Assembly (NCBI RefSeq): GCF_018448495.1
Contig: NZ_CP049902.1
Location: forward strand, 1-64,000
Length of the DNA stretch: 64,000 nt
Origin: Psychrobacter sp. WY6
GTDB lineage: Bacteria; Pseudomonadota; Gammaproteobacteria; Pseudomonadales; Moraxellaceae
Direction of reading: 5' to 3'
The notes under the pieces were generated by a model. That model did not search any database and was not told where the DNA came from. It saw nothing but the letters and a program-made list of their open reading frames with translations. Both the position numbers and the translations under genes were made by a program. Of the stretch, positions 1-10,604 are shown in pieces (position 1 is the first letter of the stretch; each line of letters opens with the position of its first letter).

Positions 1-2784
1 TTGGCATTCGATACGCTGTATGCCGAAGGGCAACGTCGTTATGTCGAGAGCTTATCGGCGTATGCGCGTCAATTCCTCTCACAGATGGAAAAACCTGACG
101 TCGATAGTATCGAAGGCTTATCGCCAGCGATTGCTATCGAGCAGAAATCAACCAACCATAACCCGCGCTCTACCGTCGGGACGATTACTGAGATTTATGA
201 CTATCTTCGTCTACTCTATGCGCGCATTGGTACGCCCTTTTGCCCAGAGCATGGTGAACCAATGGTCGCGCAGTCGGTCACTGAAATGGTCGATCAAGTC
301 ATGGCCTTGCCAGATGATACTAAGATTATGATCTTGGCACCTGTGATTCGTGAGCGTAAAGGTGAGCATACCGTCTTGCTTGAGCAGCTGATTGGACAAG
401 GTTTTGTCCGTGTGCGCGTCGACGGTGATGTCTATGATACCGATGAGCTACCGACGTTGGATAAGAAGAAAAACATACCATCGAAGTGGTGGTCGATCGC
501 TTTAAAGTTCGTGATGACTTGGGCAACCGTGTTGCTGAGAGCTTAGAAACCGCTCTGCGTTTGGGTCAAGGGCTGGTGACGACGTACACTTTATGGATGG
601 CAATCCAAAAGAAGGCGGCGATGACATCAAGTCATGTCAGCTAAGCACTCTTGCCCTGTCTGTGATCGTGCCGTACCTGAGCTTGAACCGCGTATGTTCA
701 GTTTTAACAATCCATACGGTGCGTGCCCAAGCTGTGATGGTCTCGGTAAACGTCAGTACTTCTCTGCCGAAAAACTGATTACCCATCATGAAAAATCGCT
801 CAATCAAGGGGCGATCAATGGTTGGGATAAGCGTCATGCCTACTATTTTGGTTTGCTATCGACCGTTTGTAATCATTTTAAAATTGACATGGATGCACCG
901 TGGCAAGATCTGCCAAAAGAACAGCAAGACCTGATTATGCAAGGTTCTGGTAAAGAGAAGCTGACGTTTAATTTTACTGATGAGCGCGGTCGTAAAACCA
1001 ATAAGACCGTGCCATTTGAAGGGGTGCTTCCATACTTAGAACGCCGTTATGCTAAGACGCAAAGTAATCTCGTCCGTGACGAGCTAGCGAAATACTTGGC
1101 TGATACCACTTGTAACGTCTGTGATGGCGCGCGTCTCAATGAAATCTCGCGCAATGTCCGTGTCGATGACCAAACCATCGCTCAAATCGTTAAGCTGTCT
1201 ATCGGTGACGCTGCTGACTATTATAAAACGCTCAAGATTGGCGGTCATAAAGGTGAAGTCGCGGAAAAAATCTTTAAAGAGATTAACGAGCGCTTAAACT
1301 TCCTCGTCAGTGTCGGACTTGATTATCTATCACTCGCCCGCTCTGCTGAAACATTATCAGGCGGTGAGGCGCAGCGTATTCGCTTGGCTAGCCAAATTGG
1401 CGCAGGACTGATGGGCGTGATGTATGTGCTTGATGAGCCATCGATTGGTCTACATCAGCGCGACAATGACCGTCTGCTAAAAACTCTAACGCGCTTACGT
1501 GATTTGGGTAATACCGTACTGGTCGTTGAGCATGATGAAGATGCCATTCGCCAAGCAGATCACGTCATCGATATCGGTATTGGTGCAGGTGTACATGGCG
1601 GTCATATTATCGCTCAGGGTACGGTCGATGACATCATGGCCAATAAAGAATCGCTGACTGGGCAATATATGTCTGGTAAGAAGAGAATCGAGATTCCAAG
1701 CATTCGTCATAAAGCCAAGACGATGGATGTTGAAATCACAGGTAAGGCCAAAGCTCAAAAAGTTCCGATGACGATTGAGCTAAAAGGTGCCTCAGGTAAT
1801 AACTTGCATGATGTAGATTTGACCATTCCCATTGGTATTATGACTTGTATCACGGGTGTCTCAGGTTCGGGCAAATCAACTTTGATCAACCGTACCCTTA
1901 TGCCATTGGCAGCGACTCAGTTAAACAATGCCTCAACACTCATCGCGGATAAGCATGACAGCATTAGTGGTCTTGAGCATTTGGATAAAATGGTCGATAT
2001 CGATCAAAGCCCAATTGGTCGTACGCCGCGCTCAAACCCAGCGACGTATACCGGTGTATTTACCCCTGTACGTGAGATGTTTGCTCAGACGCAAGAAGCG
2101 CGTGCCCGTGGTTACAAACCGGGTCGCTTTAGCTTTAACGTGAAAGGCGGACGCTGTGAGATGTGCCAAGGTGATGGTCTTATCAAGGTTGAAATGCATT
2201 TCTTACCGGATATGTATGTGCCGTGTGATACCTGTGAAGGCAAGCGCTATAACCGCGAGACGTTAGAGATTCACTATAAAGGCAAAAATATCGCTGATGT
2301 GCTCGATATGACCGTAGAAGATGCCACTGAATTCTTCTCAGCAATACCAGCGATTTATCGTCGCCTGCAAGCCTTGATGGATGTTGGTCTTAGCTATATT
2401 CGTTTAGGTCAGTCTGCACCGACGCTATCAGGCGGTGAAGCGCAACGTGTCAAACTGGCGCGTGAGCTGGCCAAACGCGATACGGGACAGACGCTCTATA
2501 TCTTGGATGAGCCGACCACTGGTTTGCATTTCCATGATATCGATAAGCTGCTCAATATCCTACATGCCCTACGCGATAAAGGTAATACCATCGTGGTCAT
2601 CGAGCATAACTTGGATGTCATCAAAACGGCAGATTGGGTGATTGACCTGGGCCCTGAAGGTGGTAAAGGTGGCGGCATGATCATCGCTGAAGGTACGCCT
2701 GAGCAAGTGGCGGAAGTCAAAGAATCATACACGGGTATATTCTTAAAGCCGATGCTAGAGCAAGGCATGAAAGAAGTCAGCTAA
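1..2784 (+). CDS. uvrA: Excinuclease ABC subunit A (5' end outside window; frameshifted)
   Basis: UvrA is the damage-sensing ATPase of nucleotide excision repair. The window opens at the [17 protein letters not shown] block that follows the first Walker A motif, so about 40 codons lie upstream and the TTG at base 1 is an internal Leu codon. Visible landmarks are the zinc finger [10 protein letters not shown], the ABC signature [14 protein letters not shown], the second Walker [11 protein letters not shown], a second zinc finger (CEMCQGDG...[10 protein letters not shown]) and a second signature [12 protein letters not shown]. The frame changes three times within 180 bp: at the A-run 469-473, near 585-592, and near 625-633. 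Reading across them gives continuous UvrA sequence ([18 protein letters not shown], then [11 protein letters not shown], then [10 protein letters not shown]). I think these are sequence errors. A terminator follows. Confidence 0.95.
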
Positions 2785-2806
2785 TACAAGTTAGTGAATA
2801 ATTGAT

Positions 2807-2837
2807 AAAAGGCCACTCTTTAAGGGGTGGCCTTTTT
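2807..2837 (+). terminator. Rho-independent terminator after uvrA
   Basis: A 10-bp stem, AAAAGGCCAC (2807-2816) pairing with GTGGCCTTTT (2827-2836), is followed by T residues. It sits 23 bp after the uvrA stop. Confidence 0.85.
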
Positions 2838-3029
2838 GTTGGTGGTGATATATAAAATAGACTTTAAAAACTCTATTTTAAAAAGTATAAAATCTTGACA
2901 TTTGTTGCTCAAAAATTACTGATAAGTTATAATCTTTATCTTATTTACCAACAATTTAAACAACTTTGTAGTACTTACCCTTGCAGAAATGTGCTGATGA
3001 TATTACACATGAAGATAAAGTAGAAAAAA

Positions 3030-4046
3030 ATGGCTTTAATTAACTGTCCTGAATGTTCTAAAAGAATTAGTGATCAAAGTACTGCTTGTCCTAGTTGTGG
3101 TTTCCCTACTCCTTCAGAACAGATAGATAACAATAATTTGCTAGCAAGCAGTCGTCAAAGACAAAAGAATAGTGGCTGTTCTGGCGCAACTATCTTCCTA
3201 ATCATTATTATAGTTCTTATCGGCTTTTGGCTTGTAAGTGCTTATGATGGCTATAGAGAAAAAGCAAGACAATACAATGAAGAGCAGTCAGAACCTGATA
3301 AAGAATCACCACAAGTCCAAGAATCAGTATTTGATTCTCCATTAACACAGATACCAATGTTACTTTCTGGTTCAGGTGAAAATGGACGCTATTTCCTCAT
3401 CTCTCACTTTGCATCTTATGGCATTGAAAATGTTAAGTATGCACGTAGAGGGAACGAGAGTGATGCTTATGGAGAAATGCAAATTGACTGCGCAAACGAT
3501 AAGATAAGAAAAACCTCATCAGATAATCTTGAGGCCTTAATATCAGCAGACCTAGGGGATTGGTATACGCCAACACCGGATTGGACAGATCAAGATATTG
3601 TTAACTTCATATGTCCAACCAAAAGAGTGGTGTCAAAAAACATAGAACATCATGAAGTAGTTGAGAAAGTAGTAACGCTAGAAGCTCCAAAGAACGAAGT
3701 AGTTGAAAAGGTAACATTGGAGCAATTCAAGCCAGAGCCGGTGATATCAGTAGAAGCAAGACCGAGGGAAGTTTTATTATCAAATGCCCCTTCGGGTAGT
3801 GAGAAAGAATATGAAGTACGCGAAACACCAATAAAAACAAAAGAATCTTATAACGAAAAAGTAGTTCATAAAGCAGCGGACGATAAAAAAGAGAGGGATA
3901 TAGCACGCAGAAAAAGTGATGATCGAGCAATATGTGAACAAGCTATAAAAGTAAACAGTGCTTACCTAGGGAAGGACGAGCCGGAATATAGTCAGTGGAA
4001 GGCAATTGAGCGTGCCAATTGTATGCAAGATAAACTATATGAGTGA
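3030..4046 (+). CDS. Zinc-ribbon membrane protein of unknown function
   Basis: The 338-residue product starts with a zinc ribbon (CPECSKRISDQ, then CPSCGFPTP), followed by one membrane segment at about residues 52-72 (IFLIIIIVLIGFWLVSA) and a long charged region. The region after residue 200 is rich in Glu, Lys and Val with short VVEKV repeats. The last 40 residues are again Cys-containing and may be a small fold. Its zinc ribbon resembles those of the next two genes, so the three form a paralogous cluster. The function is unknown. A cytoplasmic ribbon with an extracytoplasmic domain after the single helix is inferred from the topology. Codon use is more AT-rich than in neighbouring housekeeping genes. 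Confidence 0.8.
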   Translation: MALINCPECSKRISDQSTACPSCGFPTPSEQIDNNNLLASSRQRQKNSGCSGATIFLIIIIVLIGFWLVSAYDGYREKARQYNEEQSEPDKESPQVQESVFDSPLTQIPMLLSGSGENGRYFLISHFASYGIENVKYARRGNESDAYGEMQIDCANDKIRKTSSDNLEALISADLGDWYTPTPDWTDQDIVNFICPTKRVVSKNIEHHEVVEKVVTLEAPKNEVVEKVTLEQFKPEPVISVEARPREVLLSNAPSGSEKEYEVRETPIKTKESYNEKVVHKAADDKKERDIARRKSDDRAICEQAIKVNSAYLGKDEPEYSQWKAIERANCMQDKLYE

Positions 4047-4179
4047 AATTAGTGGATACAAATCGGTGTTATTTGTAAGTAATGTATCAAAATGAGCCTA
4101 AAAGGGAATTAGACAGAACAAACATAGTCAATTTTGACTATGAGAATAAGCCATCTGTTAGCTAAATACAGGAATAAAT

Positions 4180-4548
4180 ATGGCAATTATTAATTGTCCT
4201 GAATGCACACATAAAATTAGCGACCAAAGCGTGTCTTGTACTAATTGTGGATTCCCAACTTCTAAAATGAATTTTTTAATTAAATGTCCTGAATGCTCTG
4301 AGTCGATTAGTAATCAAAGTGCCTCTTGTAATAATTGCGGCTTTCCTATTGCTAAACCTGCACCGTTCAAAAATATTCAACCTTCATCTGAGGAACTTAA
4401 AGAGCTTAAACTTCTTAAGGAGCTCAAAGAAGTTGGGGAATCTGACGATTACGAATTTTTCAATCATACAAATATGTTTATCATTAGCTGCATCATCATT
4501 TACTTTCTAGCTAAAGAAGAGATTCACTATATTTTACAAAGTTTTTAG
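4180..4548 (+). CDS. Double zinc-ribbon protein with C-terminal membrane segment
   Basis: The 122-residue product has two zinc ribbons in a row (CPECTHKISDQ...CTNCGFPTS and CPECSESISNQ...CNNCGFPIA), then a Lys/Glu/Leu-rich stretch and one membrane helix near the end (MFIISCIIIYFLA). The first 65 codons are nearly identical to those of the next gene at 4635, while the C-termini differ entirely. The pair therefore looks like a duplicated ribbon module joined to two different tails. Function unknown. Confidence 0.75.
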   Translation: MAIINCPECTHKISDQSVSCTNCGFPTSKMNFLIKCPECSESISNQSASCNNCGFPIAKPAPFKNIQPSSEELKELKLLKELKEVGESDDYEFFNHTNMFIISCIIIYFLAKEEIHYILQSF

Positions 4549-4830
4549 GTCTATTCTCAAATTGAAGAAAACAAAGCATAAGTAACAATTGATATTAAAA
4601 CTATAACTCAAAAATTGTAAGAAACGGAAAATATATGTCCATTATTGATTGTCCTGAATGCACACACAAAATTAGCGACCAAAGCATCTCTTGTACTAAC
4701 TGTGGGCTCCCAACTTCTAAAATGAAGTTTTTAATTAAATGCCCTGAATGCTCTGAGTCTATTAGTAATCAAAGCGCCTCTTGTACTAATTGTGGCTTTC
4801 CTATTGCTAAACCTGCACCGTTTAAAACTG
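4186..4830 (+). repeat. Direct duplication of the double zinc-ribbon module
   Basis: About 190 bp at 4180-4370 recurs at 4635-4825 with few differences, covering both ribbons and the APFK junction. The flanks and C-terminal coding parts do not match, so this is a segmental duplication of the N-terminal module. Confidence 0.8.
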
Positions 4831-5084
4831 TCCCACCTCCTCTGCCGACTCAAAACCATACTACTATCGTACGGGTAAACAGTAGTAGAAAAAGCAAAGT
4901 GGCAATATTGTTAGCTTTATTCTTAGGAGGTTTTGGGATACATAAATTTTATTTAAATCAGGTCTTTTGGGGTATCTTATATCTATTGTTCTGTTGGACA
5001 TTTATACCAGCAGTAATTTCTCTTTTCGAAGTAATCATACTATTATTTATGAATGAGTCTGAGTTCAATAGACGTTTTGGTTAG
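4635..5084 (+). CDS. Double zinc-ribbon protein with TM2 domain
   Basis: The 149-residue product carries two N-terminal zinc ribbons nearly identical to those of the gene at 4180. A Pro-rich linker follows (APFKTVPPPLP), then a TM2 domain from about residue 87: two helices around GGFGIHKFYLNQ and a polar end NESEFNRRFG. TM2 proteins are small two-helix membrane proteins of unresolved function. An AGGA-less A/G-rich leader (AAACGGAAAATAT) precedes the ATG. A bidirectional terminator separates it from the convergent protease gene. Confidence 0.85.
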   Translation: MSIIDCPECTHKISDQSISCTNCGLPTSKMKFLIKCPECSESISNQSASCTNCGFPIAKPAPFKTVPPPLPTQNHTTIVRVNSSRKSKVAILLALFLGGFGIHKFYLNQVFWGILYLLFCWTFIPAVISLFEVIILLFMNESEFNRRFG

Positions 5085-5171
5085 CCAGCGTAGGCTAGCT
5101 GGATGTACAATACCCAATATCCAGACGTCAGATAAAGTCCAAACCAACCACTTTTCGATATTTCTTCGCAA

Positions 5172-5204
5172 AAAAAAGGCAAGTCGTTTGACTTACCTTT
5201 TTTG
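5172..5204. terminator. Bidirectional terminator
   Basis: The stem AAAAGGCAAGTC pairs with GACTTACCTTTT with one G-T pair. An A-run lies on the left and a T-run on the right. It lies between the convergent TM2 gene and the M48 protease gene. Confidence 0.75.
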
Positions 5205-5237
5205 TTAGTATTTACTGATTTGATAGCATTTACTGAA

Positions 5238-6104
5238 TTATTTACGTTTAATGGTTCTAGTCGTTACTCCAGTCGTTACTCCAGTCGTTGCCCCACTAGT
5301 TGCGTTAGCAGGTGCTTTAGCCGCCGCTTGATAAACTGGCGTAACCTCAGGTAAGAGTGCCTGAATTTTAGCGATACGCTGCCCAGAGTTTGGATGCGTA
5401 GACATCAAAGTAGCTATGGTGTTGCTACGACCATTGGCGGCTTCCATTTTTTGCCATACTGCAACGGCAGCTTCTGGATTGTAGCCTGCCTGCGCCATCA
5501 AGCGTAGACCACCCGCATCGGCTTGTGATTCTTGACTACGAGAAAACGGCTTATCAAGTCCGTAGTCACTAATCAAACCCAACGCATCATCACTCAAACC
5601 TGTTTTTGCCTGTAGTTCGGCACCACCTAACTGCAGCGCTAAGCCTGTCAGAATTTTTTGCCCAGCATCTTTTTTACTGTGCTCAGCTAACGCATGGGTC
5701 ATTTCATGTCCCATGATCGCAGCGATCTCTGCATCCGTTAACTGTAACTTCTCTACAATACCGGTGTAAAAAGCCATTTTACCACCAGGCATTGCCCAAG
5801 CATTTAATTCAGGTGAACGTAGAACAGTGATCTGCCAATCAAAAGGGACGCCTGTCGTATTAGCGCGAACGGCGTAGGGCTTCATACGATTAAAGACTCT
5901 TTTCACTCGGATGGCGGTGGTAGACGTATTATCTACTGCGCCTTGACTATTAGCGCTAGAAACCACTTGAGAGTAATTTTTTGCCGCATCGGCATTCATG
6001 CTATTGGTATCGTACCCTGACATATCAGCTATCGTAGTACAGCCTACTAAAGTAGTAATCGTCGTAAGCAATAGAGCATTTTTTATGTTATGAAAACTGG
6101 TCAT
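5238..6104 (-). CDS. M48-family metallopeptidase, lipoprotein
   Basis: The 288-residue product has a lipoprotein signal with lipobox LVGC near residue 22. This predicts a periplasmic or outer-membrane lipoprotein. The zinc protease motif is MGHEMTHALAEH (HExxH) with the third-ligand region ESQADAGG further on. It resembles the LoiP/YcaL and Oma1-like M48 proteases that take part in envelope protein quality control. The C-terminus is a low-complexity tail with a short Thr-Gly-Val-Thr repeat (TTGVTTGVTT), coded by 12-bp direct repeats at 5262-5290. It is transcribed alone. Confidence 0.92.
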   Translation of the reverse strand: MTSFHNIKNALLLTTITTLVGCTTIADMSGYDTNSMNADAAKNYSQVVSSANSQGAVDNTSTTAIRVKRVFNRMKPYAVRANTTGVPFDWQITVLRSPELNAWAMPGGKMAFYTGIVEKLQLTDAEIAAIMGHEMTHALAEHSKKDAGQKILTGLALQLGGAELQAKTGLSDDALGLISDYGLDKPFSRSQESQADAGGLRLMAQAGYNPEAAVAVWQKMEAANGRSNTIATLMSTHPNSGQRIAKIQALLPEVTPVYQAAAKAPANATSGATTGVTTGVTTRTIKRK

Positions 6105-6609
6105 TAGACGTCCTAGTTGAGAGATGCAATTGAGTTAAATAACTAAGCTAAAGGCAATGAATTGATAGACTTAACATTCCACTATCGAAATTCATGTCTT
6201 GCCACACATTAATTGAGAGCACATATAATTGATAACGTAACTAAAATTCAATCAATATGTAATCTTAATGTAAGTAATGTGTCTGAATTATCGAGAAAGA
6301 GATTATCACTATAGAAAACAAAAGTCTATTACTTGTTTGATATCACAATTCCCAGCCAACCTTTATTTGACGCCTACAACTTTATTCCTTTAATTAAAAT
6401 CGCCGCTCAGAGAGCATCCTGCAATAGATTCCACCTAAATAAACGCTCGAATCACATTTATCACTCGCGCATCTACCGTACGTTCTATTTTCTCTTTGTC
6501 GAAAAGTTTATAATTTATCGTAGCATCAAACATAATATCCGATAATGTCTGCGCGTCAGCTCCCAGACCCTTTATAATAGCGTATCAATACCAACCTGCG
6601 TGTCTCACC
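6105..6609. other. Intergenic region, about 500 bp
   Basis: This AT-rich region separates divergent genes. A 70-codon ORF at 6333-6545 has no recognisable domain and is probably chance. A TATAAT box lies at 6573-6578 before yjjP. Confidence 0.5.
6573..6578 (+). promoter_or_regulatory. Candidate -10 box for yjjPB
   Basis: A perfect TATAAT lies 32 bp before the yjjP ATG. No good -35 hexamer is seen at the usual spacing. Confidence 0.35.
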
Positions 6610-7398
6610 ATGACCTCTATCAGCTATGTAAAGCAGCAACGCATTACTCGACTATGCGTGCGCTGCGGCTTACTCCTTATGCAGTATGGCGCTGAGTCTG
6701 CCGTGGTGGTGGACTTGTCCAAACGCTTGGGGCTTGCGTTGGGGATGAACAGCGTTGAATGTTCTCTGAATTTTAACGCCATCACCCTGACGACTATCTG
6801 TGACGAGCGCTGTATCACTACCACCAGAGACACGATCAATCAAAGTATCAATGTCAATTTATTGGTGCAAATCCAGCAAATCATCAATAAAACCGAAGCC
6901 ACCGTCGATAGTACCGATTTGATTGACCGCACTACCCTTGCCTTTGATGAGTTAGATAAGACCGTATACCCAACGTGGCTGGTGGGCATATTTGTTGGTG
7001 CGTCTTGCGCAGCGTTTGCGTATCTGAATGGTGGCAGTTGGTCGATTACCGCCGTGACATTTATCGCGGGTATGGTGGCGATGTTCACCCGTATTTATCT
7101 GTCCAAGCATCACTTTAATCCCTTTATTACCGTCATTGTGACCGCTTTTATTGCCTCTTTGATTGGGGCGACGACTTACTATTTTGATATTGGTAATAAT
7201 GCCGATATCGCGGTTGCCTCTAGCGTGTTGCTACTGGTGCCCAGCTTTCCTTTGATTAACTCGTTCTCAGATATCCTCAAAGGCTATGTCAATATTGGCG
7301 TTGGGCGTGCCGTTTTTACCTATATGCTCACCTTATCCGCGTGCGTTGGTATCGTGATGGCGCTGGTTTTACTTCGCATACAGCATTGGGGGTTTTGA
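6610..7398 (+). CDS. yjjP: Threonine/serine exporter family protein YjjP-like
   Basis: The 262-residue product matches the N-terminal half of the ThrE/DUF1212 family. It has a soluble region ending around residue 115 (CGLLLMQYGAESAVV is typical), then five hydrophobic helices. In E. coli YjjP acts with YjjB as an inner-membrane exporter of succinate, while ThrE of Corynebacterium carries both halves in one chain. The stop TGA is followed one base later by the ATG of the small subunit, so the two are translationally coupled. Substrate here is unknown. Confidence 0.88.
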   Translation: MTSISYVKQQRITRLCVRCGLLLMQYGAESAVVVDLSKRLGLALGMNSVECSLNFNAITLTTICDERCITTTRDTINQSINVNLLVQIQQIINKTEATVDSTDLIDRTTLAFDELDKTVYPTWLVGIFVGASCAAFAYLNGGSWSITAVTFIAGMVAMFTRIYLSKHHFNPFITVIVTAFIASLIGATTYYFDIGNNADIAVASSVLLLVPSFPLINSFSDILKGYVNIGVGRAVFTYMLTLSACVGIVMALVLLRIQHWGF

Positions 7399-7399
7399 G

Positions 7400-7831
7400 A
7401 TGTGGTTCATTGAAACTGTTGTGCTGTCATGTATTATTACCCTTGGTTGGACGCTGATGTTCAGCGTACCCAAACGCTATATTCTGCCTTGTTTGCTGAT
7501 GACTGCTTTTGGCTTCGGATTAAAGACTGCTCTCGTTTATCAGCATGTACATATCGTGGTTGCCAGCTTTTTTGGGGCGATGCTTGCCAGCTTTTTAGGC
7601 GTGTATTTTTCTAAGAAATATACCTTGCCACCCAAAGCACTTATCTCGCCTAGTGTCATTTGTATGATGCCCGGTATCGCCGCTTATAAAGCGATGGTTA
7701 GTATGGTACAGATTGGTTATTTTGGTTTTTCAGACGAGTTATTTAGCCAAATGATGGTGTACTTGTTTGAAGCGTTGTTTGTGACCTCAGGATTGGTACT
7801 GGGTTTCTATTCCAGGACTGTTATTTTATAG
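7400..7831 (+). CDS. yjjB: Threonine/serine exporter family protein YjjB-like
   Basis: The 143-residue product is the small ThrE_2-type (PF12821-like) membrane subunit, with four to five helices and the conserved stretch PSVICMMPGIAAYKAM. It starts one base after the YjjP stop. It should form the export complex with YjjP. Confidence 0.88.
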   Translation: MWFIETVVLSCIITLGWTLMFSVPKRYILPCLLMTAFGFGLKTALVYQHVHIVVASFFGAMLASFLGVYFSKKYTLPPKALISPSVICMMPGIAAYKAMVSMVQIGYFGFSDELFSQMMVYLFEALFVTSGLVLGFYSRTVIL

Positions 7832-8081
7832 ACGACGTGCCATTGTTTAAGTAAGTTTAGATAAGTGCAGTTGGGTTTAGATAGGATGATTAGATGTCAG
7901 GCTATTTTTGCCTAAATACTTTTATATTCTGATGCTAGCTGGTACATCCTCATAAGCAAAACCTTGTAAGATTAATAATGATACCCATCACAATAGAGTT
8001 CAAAACAACAGAATTAAAAAATAATAGACGGCAAAATTGCACCAATACGCATCAATACTTCCTGAATAAAGAGACTTAACC

Positions 8082-9435
8082 ATGACAAAACATTATGACT
8101 ATATCGCCATTGGCGGCGGTAGCAGTGGCATTGCTTCCATCAACCGTGCGGCGAGCTATGGCAAAAAATGCGCCATTATCGAAGCCAACCAACTGGGCGG
8201 TACTTGTGTGAACTTGGGATGCGTTCCCAAAAAGGTAATGTGGTATGGCGCGCAAATTGCCGAGGCGATTCATAAATGGGCCAGACTATGGCTTTGATGT
8301 GGATGTTAAAGGTTTTGACTTTCAAAAACTGGTGCAGAGCCGTCAACAATATATCGAAAATATTCATCGCTCTTATGACAATAACTTGGCCAAAAATGGC
8401 GTAGAAGTGATCAAAGGCTTTGCCAAATTTGTCGATACCAATACCGTAGAAGTAAATGGTGAGCTGATTACCGCTGACCATATTTTGATTGCCACCGGCG
8501 GTCACCCGATTCAGCCAGATATCAAGGGCGCAGAATACGGTATCGATTCTGACGGCTTTTTTGCGTTGAATCATTTGCCAAAACGCGTGGCAATTGTAGG
8601 AGCTGGATATATCGCTGTTGAAATCGCAGGTGTGTTGAACAGTTTGGGCGCTGAGGTGCATTTGTATGTACGCCAGCACTCACCGCTACGCTCATTTGAC
8701 CACAGTGTGGTAGAGGCATTGCTCATAGAGATGGAGCAAGACGGTATTCAGTTGCATACCAATACCACGCTCACGGAAGTCAATAAAAATGAAGATGGCA
8801 GTCTGACTTTGTGTACCGAAAATGGCAGCTTAGACACAACAGATTGTTTGATTTGGGCGATTGGTCGTGCGCCATCGACAGACAATATCAACCTGCAAGT
8901 GACGGGTGTGGAAACGAACGAAATTGGCAAAATCAAAGTCGATAAATTCCAGAATACCAATGTTAAGAACATCTATGCGGTCGGCGATATTATCGAAAAC
9001 AGTGTGGATTTGACGCCTGTGGCTATTGCCGCCGGTCGACGCTTATCCGAGCGCTTGTTTAACAACAAGCCTAATGAGCATTTGGACTATACGTTGATAC
9101 CGACGGTGGTCTTTACCCATCCTGCTATTGGTACGATCGGCTTGTCTGAAATCGACGCGGTTGAACGCTATGGCAAGGATAATATCAAATGCTATACCTC
9201 AACATTTACCTCGATGTATAGCGCGGTGACCCAGCATCGTCAGAAATGTATGATGAAACTGGTGTGCTTGGGGGATGAGGAAAAAGTCATTGGTCTACAC
9301 GGTCTTGGCTTTGGTGTCGATGAGATGATTCAGGGTTTTGCCGTCGCCATCAAAATGGGCGCGACTAAAGCGGACTTTGACAATACGGTTGCCATTCATC
9401 CAACTGGATCAGAAGAGTTTGTGACAATGCGTTAA
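8082..9435 (+). CDS. gor: Glutathione-disulfide reductase (frameshifted)
   Basis: This class I pyridine nucleotide-disulfide oxidoreductase reduces GSSG with NADPH. The FAD motif [15 protein letters not shown], the redox pair [13 protein letters not shown], the NADPH-binding [13 protein letters not shown] and the C-terminal catalytic HPTGSEEF are all present. The frame changes once at about 8270-8285. The first part ends after AEAIHK and the rest resumes at GPDYGFDV. The merged length, about 450 residues, is normal for Gor. A strong terminator follows. Confidence 0.93.
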
Positions 9436-9471
9436 TTTGAGTAGGTAGTATTAATAGAAAGCCTATTCTAT

Positions 9472-9513
9472 AAAACAACCCCATAAGTGGTAAACAACTT
9501 ATGGGGTTGTTTT
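9472..9513. terminator. Strong bidirectional terminator after gor
   Basis: A perfect 17-bp stem, AAAACAACCCCATAAGT (9472-9488) with its complement at 9497-9513, has an 8-base loop. It lies between gor and the convergent DUF4870 gene. Confidence 0.92.
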
Positions 9514-9553
9514 ATATCAGTATATTTTTTTAACGTTAACCACTAAATTGATG

Positions 9554-9925
9554 TTACTTAATCAGACGAATATTAAAAGGCACTCTAAAATCTTTGCCAG
9601 AAGAGCACTTGATTGCCCCCATTACGCAAAACACTAAGTGCGAGAAGCCAAACAATACCAGCGCTAGCATTGGAATCATCGCTAAAGGCGCAAATATAAA
9701 GGCTAGAATAAAGCCAAGTATCATTGCCACAATCCATAAGCCAATATAGCCGATAAAGAAAGTGATCGACCAGTTCAGCGCCTCTTTAGCTTGTGTTTGC
9801 ACATAAGCATCATCTTTTTTGACTAGCATAATAATGAGTGGTGGAATAAATCCAAAGAACAAACAGCCTAACCAGTTTAGGAGAGCTATGTTTGTAGAGT
9901 CCTGCTTGGTACTAGCAGCTTGCAT
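9554..9925 (-). CDS. DUF4870 (Tic20-like) membrane protein
   Basis: The 123-residue product has a cytoplasmic start, an early hydrophobic segment (LNWLGCLFFGFIPPLIIMLV), the family motif QAKEALNWSITFF and two further helices. DUF4870 proteins are small integral membrane proteins of unknown role. Confidence 0.85.
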   Translation of the reverse strand: MQAASTKQDSTNIALLNWLGCLFFGFIPPLIIMLVKKDDAYVQTQAKEALNWSITFFIGYIGLWIVAMILGFILAFIFAPLAMIPMLALVLFGFSHLVFCVMGAIKCSSGKDFRVPFNIRLIK

Positions 9926-10068
9926 ATCTGTTCTATGGCTGCTTGCTTGAACATTATTAATATCGTTATGCTAGCGTCTTTATTGATACTTACGTGAGGT
10001 TGTTGCGTACTATTAGGCATATCTGGATATATTCCTTTATAAAATTATTTAAATATTAAGTTTTGGTT

Positions 10069-10437
10069 CTAATTACCTAATACCCATTCATCGTTCACTT
10101 GATAAACCTTGAAATTGGTCTTGTTAGTGCGGATCTCTCCCGCGATTGTCTGAGTGATATCAGCGGTGCACATATAAGTATTGTCGCCCTCGACAGTGTC
10201 ACAGTTGATATTTTCGACGCGTTCAAGCTTTGGCATCATATCCTCCATCATGCCGCTCATCGCCTTTGCCATCTCATCATTGCCTGCGTTCGCCATCGCA
10301 TCGTCCATCATACTATTGGCTTGCTCGTATTGTGCCTCGATTAACGCTTCAACTGTGCTTTCAGAAGGTGCATTAGAGCATGCGACAAATAGCGGTGTTA
10401 GTAATGCTATGACTGCCAATTTTTTCAGATTAGTCAT
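10069..10437 (-). CDS. Small lipoprotein of unknown function
   Basis: The 122-residue product has a signal peptide and lipobox FVAC at residues 17-20. A Met-rich helical stretch (MMDDAMANAGNDEMAKAM) is followed by a C-terminal region with two Cys (NCDTVEG, YMCTADI) that could form a disulfide. It resembles small DUF4878-like periplasmic lipoproteins, but I cannot assign a family. Confidence 0.75.
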   Translation of the reverse strand: MTNLKKLAVIALLTPLFVACSNAPSESTVEALIEAQYEQANSMMDDAMANAGNDEMAKAMSGMMEDMMPKLERVENINCDTVEGDNTYMCTADITQTIAGEIRTNKTNFKVYQVNDEWVLGN

Positions 10438-10604
10438 CTCAATCTCAATGTATCTATAATGTTACTTCACTATACAGAATTACTTCTAGATACCCAACTT
10501 AATTTTAGAATACAAGTTTGGATTTATGATAAATACCTTTAATAATCTAATGAGATGAAGGAATTACGTGCGGTGTATACTGACAGTGCATTCACGATAC
10601 TGCT

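Noticed and set aside
2895..2933. TTGACA and TATAAT before the gene at 3030 as one promoter
   Set aside because: The spacer is 27 bp, far from 17, so the pair is unlikely to work together.
6333..6545. 70-codon ORF upstream of yjjP
   Set aside because: No recognisable domain, no ribosome binding site, composition like non-coding DNA; treated as chance.
7429..7614. ORF overlapping yjjB in another frame
   Set aside because: Shadow of yjjB with poor codon use and no domain.
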